Source: Bifidobacteriaceae bacterium (lineage in GTDB: Bacteria; Actinomycetota; Actinomycetes; Actinomycetales; Bifidobacteriaceae). From it: DNA of 16,368 nt. The stretch is from assembly GCA_031260825.1 (NCBI GenBank), contig JAISKS010000072.1, positions 1 to 16,368 on the forward strand, written 5' to 3'. The notes below the pieces were generated by a model. It saw nothing but the letters and a program-made list of their open reading frames with translations, ran no database searches and was not told where the DNA came from. The position numbers and the translations under genes are program-made. Positions 9,473 to 14,528 of the stretch are shown piece after piece (positions within the stretch are counted from its first letter, which is position 1; every line of letters begins with the position of its first letter).

Positions 9473-9631
9473 TTAGAAAAGTCTTAAAAAATGCTGAGGA
9501 TTTGGAGTTTTCTTGGGTGGGGTGCTTCGGGGTTTGTGATTAACGCGGTGTCGTTTGGGGCATATGGTACATGGTTGAGTTTTGCAGTTTTGGTGTATAT
9601 GTTTCGTGGCTTGTGTTTGGAGGGTTAGGGT
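9473..9631. other. Gene-free G-rich segment upstream of cassette 1
   Basis: No supported gene. The plus strand is G-rich and T-rich and holds the first copy of the cassette boundary repeat (9545-9570) and a stretch (TTTTGGTGTATATGTTTCGT, from 9588) that recurs at 10093 in front of cassette 2. The homology between the cassettes therefore begins here rather than at the leaders. Confidence 0.6.
9545..9570 (+). repeat. Cassette boundary repeat, copy 1
   Basis: A 26-bp sequence beginning GCGGTGTCGTTTGGGGCATA. The same sequence occurs at 11192-11217 after cassette 2, and a four-mismatch form occurs between the cassettes at 10048-10073. It marks the left end of the duplicated region. Confidence 0.85.
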
Positions 9632-9753
9632 AATCGAAATAAATATATTAAAGTTACATTCAATATAACTTATTTTAAGTTTCACTAAATATTTTAAAAT
9701 AATAAAATGTTATAGTTGGATTATAGATATAAAATGTATCTTGTTGTAAGGAA
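9632..9753 (+). repeat. Conserved leader/promoter region, copy 1
   Basis: About 120 bp that recur at 10139-10260 with only about two substitutions. It contains an inverted repeat AAGTTA-9-TAACTT, a possible promoter (TTTCAC at 9680-9685, 17 bp, TAAAAT at 9703-9708) and the AAGGA ribosome binding site of the small gene at 9759. The strict conservation suggests a shared control region; the exact promoter is a guess. Confidence 0.75.
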
Positions 9754-9758
9754 AATAT

Positions 9759-9938
9759 ATGAAAGATAAATTAATTAAAAAAAGTCCCCATATAATATTA
9801 TGTATAGGCCTTGCCTTTTTTGGATTTTTTAATGATTCAGTTACGAGCTTATTGGAATTTTATTTTTTTATAATTGTATTATATCTTTCTGCAAGAGATG
9901 TACTATTAGAAAACTATAAAGACTCTGATGACAAATAG
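9759..9938 (+). CDS. Small membrane protein, possible orphan immunity protein
   Basis: A 59-residue protein with two hydrophobic stretches (about 11-25 and 33-44) around FFNDSVTSLLEF, followed by a charged end, so probably a helical hairpin in the membrane. ATG follows AAGGA by six bases. It is paralogous to the 63-residue protein at 10906-11097: 37 of the first 50 residues are identical and most changes are conservative (L/I, L/M, F/Y, S/T, R/K), which indicates that both copies are real and selected. Unlike its paralogue it has no secreted partner gene in front; the common leader joins directly to it. It ends 40 bp before a strong terminator. No known family was recognised; an immunity role is inferred from the second cassette. 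Confidence 0.75.
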   Translation: MKDKLIKKSPHIILCIGLAFFGFFNDSVTSLLEFYFFIIVLYLSARDVLLENYKDSDDK

Positions 9939-9977
9939 CATAACCCACTAGTCACTGGACTATTTTAAATCCAATTG

Positions 9978-10023
9978 AATCCCAGTTCACACTATTATAC
10001 AGTGTGGGCTGGGATTTTTTTTT
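9978..10023 (+). terminator. Rho-independent terminator of cassette 1
   Basis: AATCCCAG/CTGGGATT outer stem continued by two T-G pairs and CACACT/AGTGTG, giving a 16-bp stem with a 7-base loop (ATTATAC), then a run of nine T. The same terminator ends cassette 2. Confidence 0.92.
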
Positions 10024-10047
10024 CTGGATACGTGGTTGAAGGTCAAT

Positions 10048-10073
10048 GCGGTGTCGTTTAGGACATATGGTAT
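10048..10073 (+). repeat. Cassette boundary repeat, copy 2
   Basis: Four-mismatch copy of the 26-bp boundary repeat, lying 25 bp after the cassette 1 terminator. The following 65 bp again resemble the sequence after copy 1, including TTTTGGTGTATGTGTTTCGT. No gene is visible between 10024 and 10138. Confidence 0.75.
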
Positions 10074-10138
10074 GTGAATGACGATCAATGCGGTTTTGGT
10101 GTATGTGTTTCGTGGCTTATGTTGGGGTGGTTTCGTGC

Positions 10139-10260
10139 AATCGAAATATATATATTAAAGTTACATTCAATATAACTTATTTTAAGTTTCACTAAATATT
10201 TTAAAATAATAAAATGTTATAGTTGGATTATAGATATAAAATGTATCTTGTTTTAAGGAA
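10139..10260 (+). repeat. Conserved leader/promoter region, copy 2
   Basis: Nearly identical to 9632-9753. The equivalent possible promoter elements are TTTCAC at 10187-10192 and TAAAAT at 10210-10215. The AAGGAA site at 10255-10260 serves the ATG at 10265. Confidence 0.75.
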
Positions 10261-10264
10261 AAAA

Positions 10265-10906
10265 ATGAAAATTAAAAATATAAATATTATTAAACTGTTG
10301 GGAATTGTTACATTAATTGTAACATTATTTACTTGTACAAATATATTAATAAAACCAATTAATATAAACGCTAATGAAAATATTGATTATTCAAGTGAAT
10401 ATGACGCTGTACAGGTTCAACAGCTTATGGAAAAAATAGAATCGTCAACAACCATAGAAGAAAAACAAATTTTATTGGATGAATTGTTAGAAGGTGAAGC
10501 ATCGCTAAATATGCAAGATTTTCAAAATTATGCTGACTCTAAAGCAGATATTGATTATTTATATTTTAGTGAACATATACAATCAGATGGATCAATTAAA
10601 TTAATGCCTTCACCGTCTGGAAATACATTTGTTCACAAATGGTGCGATGGAAATAGATGCGGATATGAAATTCACATTTCTAAATCACTTCTTCAAACAT
10701 CTTGTTTAGTTACAGTTGCTGGAATTACAGCGATGCTAGTCAGTGCAGGAGTAATAACAGCAGGAGCATCATCTACTTTTATTGCTAAAATATCTGAATA
10801 TTTACTAACATATTTTTTTGGAAGCTGTTTTGAAATCACAAATGGAATGTGGATTGTTACAACCTACACACCAGTTATAATTGTAAATAGTTGGGGATGG
10901 CAATAA
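10265..10906 (+). CDS. Secreted cysteine-containing protein, bacteriocin-like precursor
   Basis: A 213-residue protein of no family that I can name with certainty. Seen: a Sec-type signal peptide (KIKNINIIK basic start, hydrophobic 9-24, likely cleavage near NINA at about 33-36), an acidic, helical-looking segment (about 37-100), a hinge (LMPSPSGNTF), and a C-terminal domain with four cysteines (C127 and C132 in WCDGNRC, C147, C188), a hydrophobic Gly/Ala-rich stretch (about 146-172) and a closing SWGWQ. The layout leader, acidic pro-segment and hydrophobic Cys-bonded end resembles bacteriocins and secreted contact toxins; that is inference. The chosen ATG follows AAGGAA. A TTG start 14 codons earlier would spoil both that site and the signal peptide. 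The stop overlaps the ATG of the next gene by one base (TAATG), so the two are translationally coupled. A/T content is higher than in the flanking housekeeping genes, which suggests acquisition. Confidence 0.75.
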   Translation: MKIKNINIIKLLGIVTLIVTLFTCTNILIKPININANENIDYSSEYDAVQVQQLMEKIESSTTIEEKQILLDELLEGEASLNMQDFQNYADSKADIDYLYFSEHIQSDGSIKLMPSPSGNTFVHKWCDGNRCGYEIHISKSLLQTSCLVTVAGITAMLVSAGVITAGASSTFIAKISEYLLTYFFGSCFEITNGMWIVTTYTPVIIVNSWGWQ

Positions 10907-11097
10907 TGAAACATAAATTAATTATAAATAGTCCTCATATAATACTATGTATAGGTATTGGCTTTTTTGGATTTTTTAATGATTCAGTTATTAGTTTAAT
11001 GGAATTTTATTATTTTATAATCGCATTATATCTTACTGCGAAAGATGCACTGGTGGATTATAAAAAAACTGTGATCAGGAATAATATAACCCACTAA
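10906..11097 (+). CDS. Small two-helix membrane protein, possible immunity protein
   Basis: A 63-residue protein with two hydrophobic segments (about 11-25 and 33-44) around FFNDSVISLMEF and a basic C-terminus. Its ATG overlaps the stop of the secreted-protein gene (TAATG), which makes coupled production likely. A TTG 15 bases upstream is in frame but has no advantage. It is paralogous to the 59-residue protein of cassette 1. A small membrane hairpin coupled behind a secreted bacteriocin-like protein is the classic layout of an immunity protein; an accessory export or maturation role is the alternative. No family recognised. Confidence 0.75.
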   Translation: MKHKLIINSPHIILCIGIGFFGFFNDSVISLMEFYYFIIALYLTAKDALVDYKKTVIRNNITH

Positions 11098-11123
11098 TCA
11101 CTGAACTAGTTTAAATCCAATTG

Positions 11124-11166
11124 AATCCCAGTTCACACTATTATACAGTGTGGGCTGGGATTTTTT
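11124..11166 (+). terminator. Rho-independent terminator of cassette 2
   Basis: Same 16-bp stem (two T-G pairs), same ATTATAC loop and six T as the terminator at 9978-10023. It closes the secreted-protein/membrane-protein pair. Confidence 0.92.
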
Positions 11167-11191
11167 GTTGGATTTCTGGCCGAAGGTCGAT

Positions 11192-11217
11192 GCGGTGTCG
11201 TTTGGGGCATATGGTAC
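11192..11217 (+). repeat. Cassette boundary repeat, copy 3
   Basis: Identical over 26 bp to copy 1 (9545-9570). Homology with the region after cassette 1 is continuous from the terminator to here, then stops. Its GGTGTCGTTTG core continues as the tandem repeats from 11235. Confidence 0.85.
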
Positions 11218-11234
11218 AAGGGTTTGCCTCGATA

Positions 11235-11357
11235 GGTGTCGTTTGTTGTCTATTTTGAGGTACTGATCTTTGAGTTATGTCTGATTGGTGTCGTTTGTTG
11301 TCTATTTTGTAGTACTGATCTTTGAGTTATGTCTGACTGGTGTCGTTTGTTGTCTAT
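11235..11357 (+). repeat. 52-bp tandem direct repeats
   Basis: Two full 52-bp units (11235-11286 and 11287-11338, three differences) and a third that matches for about the first 19 bases. Each starts GGTGTCGTTTGTTGTCTAT. The part between these 19-mers is also conserved in units 1 and 2 (GATCTTTGAGTTATGTCTGA), so this is a plain tandem repeat. Confidence 0.88.
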
Positions 11358-11392
11358 ATAGTGGTACAAATCTGTTCAGAAAGATCCCTTCT

Positions 11393-11460
11393 CTTCGATT
11401 AGTGTCGTTTGTTGTCTATTTTGTAGTTGCTTTGTATGCAACAAACGACATTAATCGAAG
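11393..11460. repeat. 22-bp-stem inverted repeat of the GTGTCGTTTGTTG motif
   Basis: Arms 11393-11414 and 11439-11460 are inverted copies with a single difference (a G-T pair in one RNA strand), separated by 24 bases. The left arm contains the same GTGTCGTTTGTTG as the tandem repeats. A further inverted copy, TTCGATTAGTGTCGTTCGTT when read on the minus strand, lies at 11480-11500. No T run follows to suggest a terminator. Confidence 0.85.
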
Positions 11461-11507
11461 TTTTTGGGGTTAGAATATGCAACGAACGACACTAATCGAA
11501 TTTATTT

Positions 11508-11590
11508 TAGGTAATCGCTATGGATTCGCGTTTTTTGGCAAGAATTTGGTGATTTTTGTGCCAAAAAGCCGAGTTTGTAGGGATTACCTA
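11508..11590. repeat. 83-bp nested inverted repeat
   Basis: Outer arms TAGGTAATC (11508-11516) and GATTACCTA (11582-11590) enclose inner arms TTTTTGGCA (11532-11540) and TGCCAAAAA (11559-11567). Two nested perfect 9-bp stems in 83 bp suggest a folded small element, perhaps a MITE-like relic. No coding sequence is credible here. Confidence 0.55.
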
Positions 11591-11602
11591 TTTTTGGGTC
11601 GT

Positions 11603-11700
11603 ATGGATTCCTGCTTCCGCAGGAATGACAAAGGAATATGGATTCCCGTTTTCACGGGAATGACAAAGGAATATAGATTCCTGCTTCCGCAGGAATGACA
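11603..11700. repeat. Three tandem ATTCC-type hairpin repeats
   Basis: 35-bp period. Each unit holds an 8-bp stem with a 4-base loop: ATTCCTGC/GCAGGAAT at 11607-11626 and 11677-11696, and ATTCCCGT/ACGGGAAT at 11642-11661. The middle unit has changed both sides of the stem so pairing is kept. The sequence is of the widespread ATTCC...GGAAT type (resembling dRS3 of Neisseria). Apparent open frames through it are artefacts. Confidence 0.85.
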
Positions 11701-11711
11701 TTGGACAATTG

Positions 11712-11854
11712 ACAGACAACGTAGAGTTTAGCGCCTTAACGTTAGTTAAGAAGCGTTAAGAACTCGGAGTGTGGGGGGGAGATTTCTACAGACAACGTAG
11801 AGTTTAGCGCCTTAACGTTAGTTAAGAAGCGTTAAGAACTCGGAGTGTGGGGGG
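11712..11854. repeat. 67-bp direct duplication, 76-bp period
   Basis: 11712-11778 and 11788-11854 are the same apart from a G-run length difference at the end. Each contains CTTAACGTTAGTTAAG, a 6-bp stem with a 4-base loop, and CTTAACG/CGTTAAG that could pair instead, and ends in a run of six or seven G. Function unknown. Confidence 0.85.
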
Positions 11855-11861
11855 TTTATAG

Positions 11862-11938
11862 GGGGTTTCGGGAAATAAAACGCTGATGTTTATAAAACCA
11901 AGGGTTTTAAAACATCACAGTTTTATTTTCGAAACCCC
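11862..11938. repeat. 77-bp long hairpin beside tRNA-Met (MITE-like)
   Basis: Arms of about 37 bp (11862-11899 and 11902-11938) pair with few mismatches around a minimal loop, starting GGGGTTTCG and ending CGAAACCCC. ATA flanks both sides (TTTATA before, ATATA after), which could be a target duplication of a mobile hairpin element. It begins 15 bp past the 3' end of the tRNA, so it may also act as a processing or termination hairpin, though no U run follows. Confidence 0.7.
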
Positions 11939-11952
11939 ATATATAAATTGAG

Positions 11953-12026
11953 TAGCGAAGGGGGAACTCGAATCCCCGACCTCACGATTATGAGTCGTGC
12001 GCTCTAACCAGCTGAGCTACCCCGCC
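11953..12026 (-). tRNA. tRNA-Met (CAU), elongator type
   Basis: A 74-base cloverleaf on the minus strand. Acceptor GGCGGGG pairs with CTTCGCT (three G-U pairs), the D-stem is GCTC/GAGC, the anticodon stem CACGA/TCGTG encloses loop CTCATAA with anticodon CAU, and the T-arm is GGGGA-TTCGAGT-TCCCC. CCA is not encoded; the following bases are CT. The body closely resembles actinobacterial elongator tRNA-Met as I recall it; the first base pair (G-U) rules out the initiator type with its C1-A72 mismatch less strictly than a full comparison would. A tRNA-Ile with lysidine is the alternative for a CAU anticodon. Confidence 0.9.
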
Positions 12027-12030
12027 ATGG

Positions 12031-12051
12031 ATCTCGATAATGTACCGAGAT
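12031..12051 (-). other. Hairpin in the tRNA-Met 5' leader
   Basis: ATCTCG and CGAGAT (6 bp, 9-base loop) lie 5 bases before the mature 5' end of the tRNA. It would be removed by RNase P and may help folding of the precursor. Confidence 0.45.
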
Positions 12052-12068
12052 GGTATTTTGATATTTAA

Positions 12069-12077
12069 ATTATATCA
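12069..12077 (-). promoter_or_regulatory. Extended -10 promoter of tRNA-Met
   Basis: Read on the minus strand: TGATATAAT, a perfect TATAAT with an extended TG. It lies about 43 bp upstream of the tRNA and just after the pyk hairpin, so the tRNA appears to be transcribed on its own. Confidence 0.6.
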
Positions 12078-12091
12078 TAAAATATTAGTAA

Positions 12092-12120
12092 CGCCACTAA
12101 AACGCGATATTTTAATGGCG
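12092..12120 (-). terminator. Putative terminator of pyk
   Basis: On the minus strand CGCCATTAAAA and TTTTAGTGGCG pair over 11 bp (one U-G) with a 7-base loop. Only a weak T-rich stretch (TTACTAATATTTT) follows, so termination may be incomplete. Confidence 0.55.
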
Positions 12121-12137
12121 AGACTAAATCTAAATTA

Positions 12138-12252
12138 TCTAAAGTTACGCAACAACGTGAGTAACGATAGAATTCATCTAAAGTTACGCAACAAATGTGT
12201 AACGATAGAATTAGTCTAAAGTTACGCCAACAACGTGTGTAACGATAGAGTT
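12138..12252 (-). repeat. Tandem copies of the pyk 3' end
   Basis: Three units beginning TCTAAAGTTACG (plus strand) at 12138, 12177 and 12215, with spacings of 39 and 38 bp. The unit at 12215 is the true end of pyk (coding THVVGVTLD). The other two lie after the stop and have lost single bases, so they are out of frame relics of the same coding end. Confidence 0.88.
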
Positions 12253-13632
12253 TGTTGAACCAACTTTTCCTACAGGTGTACCGAAAACTACAACAACTTT
12301 GTCGCCGTTTTGGCATTTTCCTGAATCGATTAGATAATGATCAACTGTTGAAATAACTTCGTCAGTTGAAGAAAGAGTTGGAAGAATGTCAGCTTCAATG
12401 CCCCATGAAAGTGCAAGAAGTGCGCGTGCATGCTCGTTTGAAGTAAGTGCAATCACAGGAACTTTTCCGCGAACACGGCTGATTCTCTGAGCTGAAATAC
12501 CAGATGTAGTAAGGCATACGATGAATTTTGCATCGATATCTTCTGCGATTGTAGCAGCAGATGATGTAACAATTCCACCAGTTGAAATATCTTCACAGCT
12601 TAAGTGTGGGATATTGTTAATGCCATTATCTGTTTGGTGTTCACTGATGCGAGCCATTGTAGCAATTGTAAGAGCTGGGTAATCGCCAACTGATGTTTCG
12701 CCAGAAGTCATTGTAGCATCTGCACCATCAAGAATAGCGTTTGCACAGTCAGAAACTTCAGCGCGAGTAGGAGTTGGAGAGTTTGTCATTGACTCAAGAA
12801 CTTGAGTAGCAACGATAACTGGTTTTCCATATTTACGGCAAAGTGAGATGCAACGTTTTTGAATAAGTGGTACAGCTTCAAGAGGCATTTCAACGCCTAG
12901 ATCGCCACGAGCAACCATAATTCCGTCGAATGTTTTTACGATTTCTTCTAAGTTATCTACAGCTTGTGGTTTTTCAACTTTAGCAATAACAGGTACAATA
13001 CGACCTTCTTCAACCATAATTTTCTTAACATCTTCGTAATCTTTTGCATCACGAACGAATGAAAGTGCGATTAAATCAGCACCAGTTCTAACGCCCCAAC
13101 GAAGATCATCGATATCTTTTTCGCTAAGTGCTGGAATTGAAACAGGTACGCCTGGAAGGTTGATTCCTTTATTATTTGATACAGGTCCTGCAACAACAAC
13201 TTTAGTTACAACATTATTTCCGTTAACTTCAACTACTTCTAGTTTAACTTTTCCGTCATCAATAAGAAGAGGATCTCCTGCTGAGCAGTCTCCTGGAAGG
13301 CCTTTGAAAGTTGTTGAGCAAATTGAATTGTCGCCAAGAATATCATCAGTAGTGATTGTAAAAGTTTGACCTAATTCAAGATATTGTTTTTGATCATCTT
13401 TGAATCTTCCAAGACGAATTTTTGGTCCTTGTAAGTCTACTAAAACGGCAACATTTCTGCCAGCTTCTTTAGCTGCATTACGCACATTATTATATACACG
13501 TAAATGAGTATCGCTATCTCCGTGTGAACGGTTTAAGCGAGCAACATCCATTCCTGCTTTTACGCATTCTAGGATTTTGTCATATTCTTCAATTGCTGGT
13601 CCGATTGTTGTTACAATTTTTGCTCTGCGCAT
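12211..13632 (-). CDS. pyk: Pyruvate kinase
   Basis: Final step of glycolysis in the cytoplasm: phosphoenolpyruvate plus ADP gives pyruvate plus ATP. Seen in 473 residues: N-terminal RRAKIVTTIGPA with Arg32 and Asn34 in ARLNRSHGD, the B domain (about 70-165), the signature IAKVEKPQAVDNL with catalytic Lys218 and Glu220, Asp244 in MVARGDLGVEMP, ATQVLESM, and an intact C-terminal regulatory domain to VGVTLD. Length is typical. The ATG at 13632 follows AAAGGA. It is a single gene with its own promoter and a likely terminator. The product feeds the PFOR encoded at 14529-16368. The last codons have been duplicated twice beyond the stop. Confidence 0.97.
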   Translation of the reverse strand: MRRAKIVTTIGPAIEEYDKILECVKAGMDVARLNRSHGDSDTHLRVYNNVRNAAKEAGRNVAVLVDLQGPKIRLGRFKDDQKQYLELGQTFTITTDDILGDNSICSTTFKGLPGDCSAGDPLLIDDGKVKLEVVEVNGNNVVTKVVVAGPVSNNKGINLPGVPVSIPALSEKDIDDLRWGVRTGADLIALSFVRDAKDYEDVKKIMVEEGRIVPVIAKVEKPQAVDNLEEIVKTFDGIMVARGDLGVEMPLEAVPLIQKRCISLCRKYGKPVIVATQVLESMTNSPTPTRAEVSDCANAILDGADATMTSGETSVGDYPALTIATMARISEHQTDNGINNIPHLSCEDISTGGIVTSSAATIAEDIDAKFIVCLTTSGISAQRISRVRGKVPVIALTSNEHARALLALSWGIEADILPTLSSTDEVISTVDHYLIDSGKCQNGDKVVVVFGTPVGKVGSTNSIVTHVVGVTLD

Positions 13633-13664
13633 AATTTAGTCCTTTATTTCAAATTACTAATGTA

Positions 13665-13670
13665 ATTATA
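13665..13670 (-). promoter_or_regulatory. Putative -10 element of pyk
   Basis: A perfect TATAAT on the minus strand, 32 bp before the pyk start codon. No convincing -35 is present. It would give a leader of about 25 bases that includes the AAAGGA ribosome binding site. Confidence 0.5.
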
Positions 13671-13698
13671 CTATATTTTTTTAATAAATGTTTTAAAT

Positions 13699-13772
13699 GT
13701 TACAAATAGCGCGCGGCTAATATTTACAACTAGTGTTTATAAGTTACAAAAGCGCGCGGCTAATATTTATAA
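13699..13772. repeat. ~30-bp direct repeat upstream of pyk
   Basis: GTTACAAAT-AGCGCGCGGCTAATATTTA recurs at 43-44 bp spacing (13699-13729 and 13743-13772) in the gap between pyk and the exonuclease gene. Each copy has the self-complementary GCGCGC. It is unusually G+C-rich for this genome and lies just upstream of the pyk promoter. Confidence 0.8.
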
Positions 13773-13785
13773 GGTACAAATCTGG

Positions 13786-14508
13786 TTAACTAAGATCGGA
13801 TACCCAAACTGTAGGCACATCGGCTGGTTTACCCTGTTTTTTTAAGTATGAATTGAAATTATCAGCCCAATCTTTGAAAGCGTCGGTTTGATATTTGTGT
13901 AGATCCGTACCGGCTAATTTTGCAACTTTAGGAAATTTCGATAAAATTGCAACGCACACTTTTAACATAGTTTTCACATCAGTTACAGCATTATGTAGGT
14001 CGCCCTCTATTTCAATTTTATAATACTCAGCGATATTAATTAGCTGACGTTTTCCTTTTCGGTACTTATCTTCTTTTCGATCAATCACGAGCGGATCGAT
14101 TAAATACGGTACAGTAGGCTGCTCAAGTCGATCTCCTAATGTTGGAAGACCGTAACGCTTTAATTCATTATTTAGAATTGGTAGGTCAAATGAAGCATTT
14201 TGAATCACAAGATAATATCCCTGTTTTTGCGAACTTACAATTATATTCGCAATCTCGTCGAGAGTCTCTTTTGGAGCTTTTCCATGTTCAGCGATAAATT
14301 CGTTTGAAAAGCCATGAATCGCGCTTGCTTCCTCAGGAATAGGTACGCCAGGATTTATAAAATACTCTTTCACAATTTGGTTTCCATCAGTACCGTTATA
14401 TATTAATACTGCTTGAATAATTCTGTCATCAACAACGCTAACCCCAGTAGTTTCGGTATCAAAACCGACTAATTTATTTGTATCTATTTTAATGTTTGGA
14501 AATTGCAT
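13786..14508 (-). CDS. DEDDh 3'-5' exonuclease (DNA polymerase III epsilon-like)
   Basis: A stand-alone DnaQ-like exonuclease of 240 residues. All five catalytic residues of the DEDDh class are visible: Asp17 and Glu19 (GFDTETTG), Asp108 (NASFDLPIL), His172 and Asp177 (HNAVTDVKTM), with the usual IHGFS at 64-68. It would remove nucleotides from 3' ends of DNA or RNA; whether it is the replicative proofreader or a repair nuclease cannot be decided. No BRCT, helicase or UvrC-like domain is attached. The ATG at 14508 has no clear ribosome binding site and lies 20 bp after the PFOR stop, so it is probably translated by readthrough of ribosomes from PFOR in one mRNA. Confidence 0.88.
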   Translation of the reverse strand: MQFPNIKIDTNKLVGFDTETTGVSVVDDRIIQAVLIYNGTDGNQIVKEYFINPGVPIPEEASAIHGFSNEFIAEHGKAPKETLDEIANIIVSSQKQGYYLVIQNASFDLPILNNELKRYGLPTLGDRLEQPTVPYLIDPLVIDRKEDKYRKGKRQLINIAEYYKIEIEGDLHNAVTDVKTMLKVCVAILSKFPKVAKLAGTDLHKYQTDAFKDWADNFNSYLKKQGKPADVPTVWVSDLS

Positions 14509-14528
14509 AATTATATAGTAACATATTA

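Noticed and set aside
9473..9685. Minus-strand open frame of 70 residues upstream of cassette 1
   Set aside because: It crosses the boundary repeat and the conserved leader, is rich in Thr/Pro from G-rich complementary DNA, and has no ribosome binding site or family resemblance.
10223..10264. TTG start extending the secreted protein by 14 residues
   Set aside because: It would place the ribosome binding site inside the gene and put a charged stretch before the signal peptide; the same leader in cassette 1 is non-coding.
10328..10339. Lipoprotein signal in the secreted protein (LFTC)
   Set aside because: Residue -1 is Thr rather than Gly, Ala or Ser, and a better signal peptidase I site follows near NINA.
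11235..11460. Possible CRISPR array (repeats of about 19 bp at 52-bp spacing)
   Set aside because: The stretches between the 19-mers are nearly the same in units 1 and 2, the spacing changes to 62 bp, later copies are inverted, and no cas gene is present.
11393..11460. Integron attC site
   Set aside because: The arms lack the RYYYAAC/GTTRRRY arrangement at the outer ends and no integrase gene is in the window.
11285..11473. Open reading frame of 62 residues over the 52-bp repeats
   Set aside because: The translation only mirrors the DNA repeat (VSFVVYFVV occurring twice) and no start signal supports it.
11477..11698. Open reading frame of 73 residues on the plus strand
   Set aside because: It runs through the nested inverted repeat and the ATTCC hairpins; the repeated WIPVFTGMTKE-type translation is a known artefact of such hairpin repeats, and there is no ribosome binding site.
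12065..12316. Minus-strand frame overlapping the end of pyk
   Set aside because: It is a shifted frame of pyk and its duplicated 3' end (the CCVTLD echoes come from the repeats).
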